From NCBI RefSeq assembly GCF_947495565.1, contig NZ_CANLZM010000005.1, positions 124,001 to 188,000 on the forward strand: DNA of 64,000 nt, read 5' to 3'. The position numbers and the translations under genes are program-made. The notes beneath the pieces were generated by a model that saw only the letters and a program-made list of their open reading frames with translations, had not been told where the DNA came from and did not search any database. Below are positions 59,640 through 64,000 of the stretch, one piece after another. The stretch is from an uncultured Pontibacter sp. (GTDB taxonomy: Bacteria > Bacteroidota > Bacteroidia > Cytophagales > Hymenobacteraceae). Every line of letters begins with the position of its first letter. Positions within the stretch are counted from its first letter, which is position 1.

Positions 59640-62048
59640 TTAAGTTCGGATAGCTTTTACAGGATCAAGCAAGGCAGCCTTTATAGCCTGGAAACTAACC
59701 GTTGCAAGCGCAATGACCAGGGCCAGCAGACCGGCCACCGCAAAAATCCACCAGCTGAGGTCTATGCGGTAAGCGAAGTCCTGCAGCCACCTGCTCATGC
59801 CGTACCAGGCAACAGGAGTGGCAACCAAAATAGCGATAAGTACCAACAGGGCAAAATCTTTGGATAACAGCAACACAATATTGCCTGTGGAGGAACCCAG
59901 CACCTTTCTGATGCCGATTTCCTTTGTGCGTTGCTCGGCGGTGAAGGAGGCCAGCCCGAAAAGGCCAAGGCAAGCGATGAGAATAGTGAGGCCGGCAAAG
60001 TACCCGAAAACGGTCAGCATCTTCTCCTCTGAGTGGTATTGACGGTTAAAAAACTCATCCATAAAAAAGTATTCCATCGGGTGCCGCTGGTCAAATATGC
60101 GCCACTGCTGCTCTATAAAACTGATGGTGCTGGCTTGGTCTTCAGGAGCGATGCGAGCCAACAAATAACCCGGCGACTTAGGGAAAAGCCTTATTGCCAG
60201 CGGTTGCACATCGGTATGGAGCGAAGACATGTGGAAGTTTTTTACCACGCCTATAATTCTGGCGCTGTTGTCCCCGATAACAGCCTCTTCGCCTGTTTCT
60301 ACTTTTTTACCGATCGGTTCGCTCCAGCCCAGCCACCTGGCCGCCGCCTCATTTATAATAATGCCGCTCTTCTGGTCTGTCTTAAAATCATTCGAAAAGT
60401 TACGGCCTGCTGCCAGCTCAATTCCCATCAGTGGTATAAAATCATAATCCACTGCTATGACATCTATTGTCTTCTCCACCATTTTACCGTTCTGCTCCAT
60501 CAGCATAAGCGTGCGGTTCGTGGATTCGGCAGGTATGCTGTAGGAGTTGGACACTTGCAGAACGTTAGGGTTCTGCAACAGTTTTTGTTTGATGATTGGC
60601 AGGCGCTGCACCAGGGTTGAGTCGCCGCCCGGAACGTCAATTACCATTACCTGCTGTTTATCAAAGCCCAGGTCTGAATTTTTGAGGTAATGCATTTGGG
60701 TAAAAACGACAATGGTGCCGATGATCATGATAAGCGAAATACTGAACTGCAACACCACCAGTGCCCGCCGCAGCGTAGCGCTTCCGCCTTTTGGTTGCTT
60801 TTCAGACTTCAGTACCTCGGCTGGTTTGAAGGCTGATAAAAAGAAGGCCGGATAGCTTCCGGCTACCACACCTACCAGCACTATAATCGCCACGATTACT
60901 GCCAGGAATTCCCACTGCATAAAAAAGCCGGAGGAGAAGTTCTTTTCAGTGAGGTTGTTGAAGCTCGGGATAAAGACCTGCACCAGCGCCAGCGCCAGCA
61001 GTACTGCAACAAGCGTAAGCAGCACCGACTCTCCCAGGAACTGCCGGATAATCTGGCTGCGCTCTGCACCCACCACTTTGCGAAGCCCTACCTCTTTGGC
61101 GCGTTTGGCAGAGCGGGCAGTGGCCAGGTTCATGTAATTTATACTTGCAATCAGCAGCAGAAACACGGCCACAGCTGCAAAAATATAGACATAAGAGATG
61201 TTGCCGTGCGGGGTAATGTCATGCTGAAAGCGCGTATCAAAATGAATGTCTTGTAGCGGCTGCACAATAAAATTCATCTTGGCGTTCAGTTTGTTCTCCT
61301 TTATCCAGGGGTTTACGCGGTTTTCGGCCAAAGCATCCACCTGTTTCTGCAGCGTAGGTATTTGGGCAGCATCGGGCAGCAACGCATAAGTATAGTTGTT
61401 CATGTTGAACCACTGGTTGTTGCGTACTTCAATAGGGGTGCGGGCATCCTGCGTGGCTTTGGATAAAAGGCCGGAGGCATTAAGGTGGGAGTGCCCCAGA
61501 TCGCGGTATACGCCTGTAACGGTGTAGGAGTCGCGGCTAAACTTCAGTACCTCGCCCATGGCCTGCTCCGCTCCCCCAAAGATCTTCTCAGCCAACTGCT
61601 CTGTCAGCACGATGGTCTGTGGGGCATCCAGCGCAGTGGTAGGGTTGCCGGCCAGCAACTCGTAATCAAATACTTTAAAAAAGGCACTGTCGGCAAAAAT
61701 CAAGTTTTCCTCAGAAAAGGTCTGGTTGTTATACCAGATGGTTTGCTTCCCGACCCGGTTAAACTGCGTTACAGCCTCTGCATCTGAAAACTCGTGGAGG
61801 AAGGACGCCAGCGGCGGGGGAGTAACAGCAAACTCATCTTTGTGGCCTTCAAACACCACCTCGCCTACAATACGGGCTATGCGGTCTTTGTTGCTGAAGT
61901 TGCTCTCATAGCTCAGCTCGTCCTGAACATAAAGGAAGATAAGTATACACGAAGCCACGCCAATAGCTAGCCCCGCAACATTGACGGAGGAGTATACCTT
62001 ATTCCGCAGCAGGTTGCGGATAGCTATTTTAAAGTAATTGTTAAACAT
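59640..62048 (-). CDS. ABC transporter permease, MacB/FtsX family
   Basis: 802 residues with two copies of the layout: a cytoplasmic N-terminal MFNNYFKIAIRNLLRNK, a transmembrane helix, a large periplasmic MacB_PCD domain and a C-terminal FtsX helix bundle (QEFLAVIVAIIVLVG-type and AERTKEIGIRKVLGSS segments). Partners are the LolD-type ATPase 102 bp upstream, the HlyD-type adaptor and TolC. Such duplicated Bacteroidetes permeases act by mechanotransmission in export of peptides, lipids or lipoproteins. Confidence 0.92.
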   Translation of the reverse strand: MFNNYFKIAIRNLLRNKVYSSVNVAGLAIGVASCILIFLYVQDELSYESNFSNKDRIARIVGEVVFEGHKDEFAVTPPPLASFLHEFSDAEAVTQFNRVGKQTIWYNNQTFSEENLIFADSAFFKVFDYELLAGNPTTALDAPQTIVLTEQLAEKIFGGAEQAMGEVLKFSRDSYTVTGVYRDLGHSHLNASGLLSKATQDARTPIEVRNNQWFNMNNYTYALLPDAAQIPTLQKQVDALAENRVNPWIKENKLNAKMNFIVQPLQDIHFDTRFQHDITPHGNISYVYIFAAVAVFLLLIASINYMNLATARSAKRAKEVGLRKVVGAERSQIIRQFLGESVLLTLVAVLLALALVQVFIPSFNNLTEKNFSSGFFMQWEFLAVIVAIIVLVGVVAGSYPAFFLSAFKPAEVLKSEKQPKGGSATLRRALVVLQFSISLIMIIGTIVVFTQMHYLKNSDLGFDKQQVMVIDVPGGDSTLVQRLPIIKQKLLQNPNVLQVSNSYSIPAESTNRTLMLMEQNGKMVEKTIDVIAVDYDFIPLMGIELAAGRNFSNDFKTDQKSGIIINEAAARWLGWSEPIGKKVETGEEAVIGDNSARIIGVVKNFHMSSLHTDVQPLAIRLFPKSPGYLLARIAPEDQASTISFIEQQWRIFDQRHPMEYFFMDEFFNRQYHSEEKMLTVFGYFAGLTILIACLGLFGLASFTAEQRTKEIGIRKVLGSSTGNIVLLLSKDFALLVLIAILVATPVAWYGMSRWLQDFAYRIDLSWWIFAVAGLLALVIALATVSFQAIKAALLDPVKAIRT

Positions 62049-62150
62049 AGTTTTAGTTGGCGGTTAGGATATACTGGCGCAACATGAATGTATACTTGGG
62101 GGCAAACACTTACAGCACCAAGCATGCTAGGAGTGTTTGCGTGAGAACCG

Positions 62151-62873
62151 CTATAGCAGCTCTGCAGCAGCGTGGCGCTTCACGTTCAGGTTCTCTGTCA
62201 CGATTTGGCCGTCGAAAAGGTTGACGATACGGTGTGCATACTCAGCATCGGTAGGTGAGTGCGTTACCATGACAACTGTGGTGCCGGCATCGTTAAGCTC
62301 TGAAAGCAGCTGCATCACCTCACGGCCATGCACAGAGTCCAGGTTACCGGTAGGTTCGTCGGCAAGTATAAGCGCTGGCTCCGAAACCACTGCTCTGGCA
62401 ATGGCGGCACGCTGCTGCTGGCCACCAGACAGCTGCTGCGGGAAATGGTTGCGGCGGTGCGCAATGCCCATGCGCTCCATGGCCTGCAAGGTGCGCTTCT
62501 CGGTTTCAGATTTGGAGTAGCCCAGGTAAGCCAGCGGCAAAGCAATGTTCTCCTCCACGGTCAGCTCATCAATAAGGTTAAAGCTCTGGAACACGAAGCC
62601 GAGGTTCTGCTTGCGCAGTTTTGCCCGCTGGCGTTCCGACACATTGGCCACCTCCTGGCCCAAAAACTTAAAGCTGCCGGCAGATGGGCTATCCAACATG
62701 CCTAGTATATTAAGCAGTGTGGATTTGCCGCAACCCGATGGGCCCATTATGGCTACAAACTCCCCGCGTTTGATTTTTAGATCCACGCCAGCCAAGGCCG
62801 TGGTCTCTACAGTGTCGGTAACATACTTTTTCTGCAGGTTCTGCGTGTCGATGATTAGTTCTTGCATACTCAT
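62151..62873 (-). CDS. ABC transporter ATP-binding protein (LolD/MacB type)
   Basis: 240 residues. Walker A GPSGCGKST (44-52), signature LSGGQQQR (148-155), Walker B ALILADEPTGNLDS and the H-loop H205 in VTHSPTDAEYA; all are of LolD/MacB type and active-looking. It powers the MacB/FtsX permease that follows. Start is ATG at 62873. Part of the same leftward operon as the adaptor. Confidence 0.95.
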   Translation of the reverse strand: MSMQELIIDTQNLQKKYVTDTVETTALAGVDLKIKRGEFVAIMGPSGCGKSTLLNILGMLDSPSAGSFKFLGQEVANVSERQRAKLRKQNLGFVFQSFNLIDELTVEENIALPLAYLGYSKSETEKRTLQAMERMGIAHRRNHFPQQLSGGQQQRAAIARAVVSEPALILADEPTGNLDSVHGREVMQLLSELNDAGTTVVMVTHSPTDAEYAHRIVNLFDGQIVTENLNVKRHAAAELL

Positions 62874-62985
62874 GGTTGTTGATGTTGAAAAGTTCTTATA
62901 GTTTTATCTTGTACTAATGGTGCGTTACTTGTCAGTTGTTGATTGCTGGTTTATAGTCGAGAAACAATGAATATCTATCAGTAAC

Positions 62986-64000
62986 TTACTTAAGTTCCAG
63001 CTGGTCTATTTCGCCGTAGCTGTCGTAAGATGATAGCACTACCTTGTCGCCGGGGTGCAGGCCATCCAGCACTTCGTAATAGTTCGGGTTCTGGCGGCCA
63101 AGTTTAATCTTGCGCTTTTCAGCGTAACCTCCTGACTCGTTCAGCACAAATATCCAATTGCCGCCGGTGCTCTGGTAAAAGCCGCCGCGCGGTAACAGCA
63201 CCGCCTGTGCCCCATCGTTCAGGTTGAGCTTCACCTGCAGGGTTTGGCCACGCCGGATGTTTTCGGGTGCACCCTCCGCAAATTCCATATCTACCTGAAA
63301 AGTATTGTTCTGAACCTCCGGAAACACCTTTACCACTGTTACCTGGTAGCTTTTGCCGTTAAAGTCGAAGGTACCGCTAAGGCCGGGGTGTACCCTGGAA
63401 ATATAGTGCTCGTCTATGTTCGCTTTTACTTTATAGCCGTTCAGGTCGTCGATCTGGCCAATGTTTTCCCCGGGCGCTTTAGACTCACCTACCTCTGCCT
63501 TCAGGGTGGATAGCTGCCCGGTAAAAGGAGCCGTTACATACAGGTTGTTCAGGGTGTTGCGGGCCATGTTGATGTTTGTCTCCATGCGGCGGATAGACTC
63601 GTCCAGCTGCTTCAGGCGGTCGTTCATAAGCTGGGCGTCCTGCTTTACAGAGCGCTCTGCCAGGGTCCTGCGGGTGTTCAGGTAATCATACTCATCCTTG
63701 GCCGACTCATACTCTTCACGTGCTATCACCTTTTCCTCGATCAGCATTTTGTTGCGCTCATACTTGCGCTGTGCCAGTGCCAGCTGGTACTTTATCTCCG
63801 CCAGGTCGTTTTCCTTCCGGATCAGGTCCTGCTTCATCGTGATCTCAGAGTTCTGGCGCTCGTTCATCAGGTCGTACAGCTGTGTCTCGCGGGTCATAAA
63901 GTCTATTTGCAGGGTAGTGTTGGATAGCTTTAAAATAGTATCGCCGGTTTCTACCATGCGGCCATCGTCGGTATAAATCTTCTCCACACGTCCGCCCTCG
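62986..64000 (-). CDS. HlyD/RND-type periplasmic adaptor, 5' end outside the window
   Basis: About 338 residues visible, 5' end (signal anchor and first lipoyl half) beyond the right edge. The frame reads EGGRVEKIYTDDGRMVETGD at the beginning, then a long coiled hairpin (about 20-150, LYDLMNERQNSEITMKQDLIRKENDLAE), the second lipoyl half LYVTAPFTGQLSTLKAEVGE, a beta-barrel and a C-terminal domain ending KVVLSSYDSYGEIDQLELK. It bridges the MacB-type permease and TolC. 112 bp before the ATPase gene. Confidence 0.92.
   Translation of the reverse strand, partial: EGGRVEKIYTDDGRMVETGDTILKLSNTTLQIDFMTRETQLYDLMNERQNSEITMKQDLIRKENDLAEIKYQLALAQRKYERNKMLIEEKVIAREEYESAKDEYDYLNTRRTLAERSVKQDAQLMNDRLKQLDESIRRMETNINMARNTLNNLYVTAPFTGQLSTLKAEVGESKAPGENIGQIDDLNGYKVKANIDEHYISRVHPGLSGTFDFNGKSYQVTVVKVFPEVQNNTFQVDMEFAEGAPENIRRGQTLQVKLNLNDGAQAVLLPRGGFYQSTGGNWIFVLNESGGYAEKRKIKLGRQNPNYYEVLDGLHPGDKVVLSSYDSYGEIDQLELK

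Noticed and set aside
1-64000. tRNA, rRNA, CRISPR arrays and complete insertion sequences
   Set aside because: I looked for T-loop-like GTTCGANTC clusters, regularly spaced repeats and transposase motifs and saw none. A proper tRNAscan or CRISPR search was not possible.

Overview
The window looks like chromosomal DNA of an aerobic Bacteroidetes bacterium, most likely of the Hymenobacteraceae/Cytophagales (Pontibacter-like). This is inferred from gene content: a TonB receptor with a CarboxypepD_reg domain paired with a DUF4249 lipoprotein, a ThiL/PriA/ClpC/RarA set of Bacteroidetes type, MacB/FtsX 'MFNNYFKIAIRNLLRN' permeases and YpdA. It is also inferred from Bacteroidetes-type promoters (TAnnTTTG at -7, sometimes TTTG 19-20 bp upstream) in front of many genes, and from the scarcity of Shine-Dalgarno sites. 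No rRNA, tRNA, CRISPR array, prophage or complete insertion sequence was seen. The gene-dense core is housekeeping and envelope biology.

Layout. 1-6.4 kb: partial thiL, a nitroreductase-pirin operon with an operator-like palindrome, a DUF2459 protein, a candidate structured RNA and a large secreted M14 metallopeptidase. 6.7-17.5 kb: DinB-family protein, SLC13 anion transporter, priA, an exported endonuclease/exonuclease/phosphatase-fold enzyme, a SIMPL protein, an AT-rich membrane-anchored orphan (14.1-15.0 kb), an M28 peptidase and an AI-2E transporter. 17.9-31.7 kb: clpC, WbqC-like protein, LpxL-type acyltransferase, Sua5/YciO, GNAT enzymes, beta-barrel protein, RBBP9-like hydrolase, RluE-type pseudouridine synthase, vWA membrane protein, fabG and an M23 endopeptidase. 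32-41.8 kb: TPR protein, lpdA, tandem fatty-acid desaturases, an operon of AhpD-like protein, kinase-like GAF/DHp protein and single-domain response regulator, GNAT and ypdA. 42.3-50.4 kb: RhlE-type helicase, EamA transporter, second AI-2E protein, rarA, sppA and purine nucleoside phosphorylase. 50.6-64 kb: mostly leftward genes: CPBP protease, DUF4249 lipoprotein plus TonB receptor, then TolC, M61 peptidase, toast-rack protein, MacB-type permease, LolD-type ATPase and an HlyD-type adaptor cut by the right edge. The last group contains all the parts of a tripartite ABC efflux or lipoprotein-export machine.

The most striking signal is not a gene. The heptamer TATACTT (and its complement AAGTATA) occurs about 138 times by my eye count, roughly one per 460 bp, on both strands, inside and between genes, against about 10 expected from composition. 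It is even used to build a 32-bp hairpin between two convergent genes. A second layer is a family of ~125-140 bp intergenic repeats (best copies at 17.6, 24.9 and 41.9 kb; fragments at 12.1 and 51.5 kb) sharing a hairpin core and a GAAGTATAGAT block. There are also 8-nt-period GTTAGAAA arrays beside stop codons, a cluster of GGATTTGTAATCC-type palindromes at 31.8 kb, and a nearly identical 18-bp palindrome in front of both the nitroreductase and ypdA genes that suggests a shared redox regulator.
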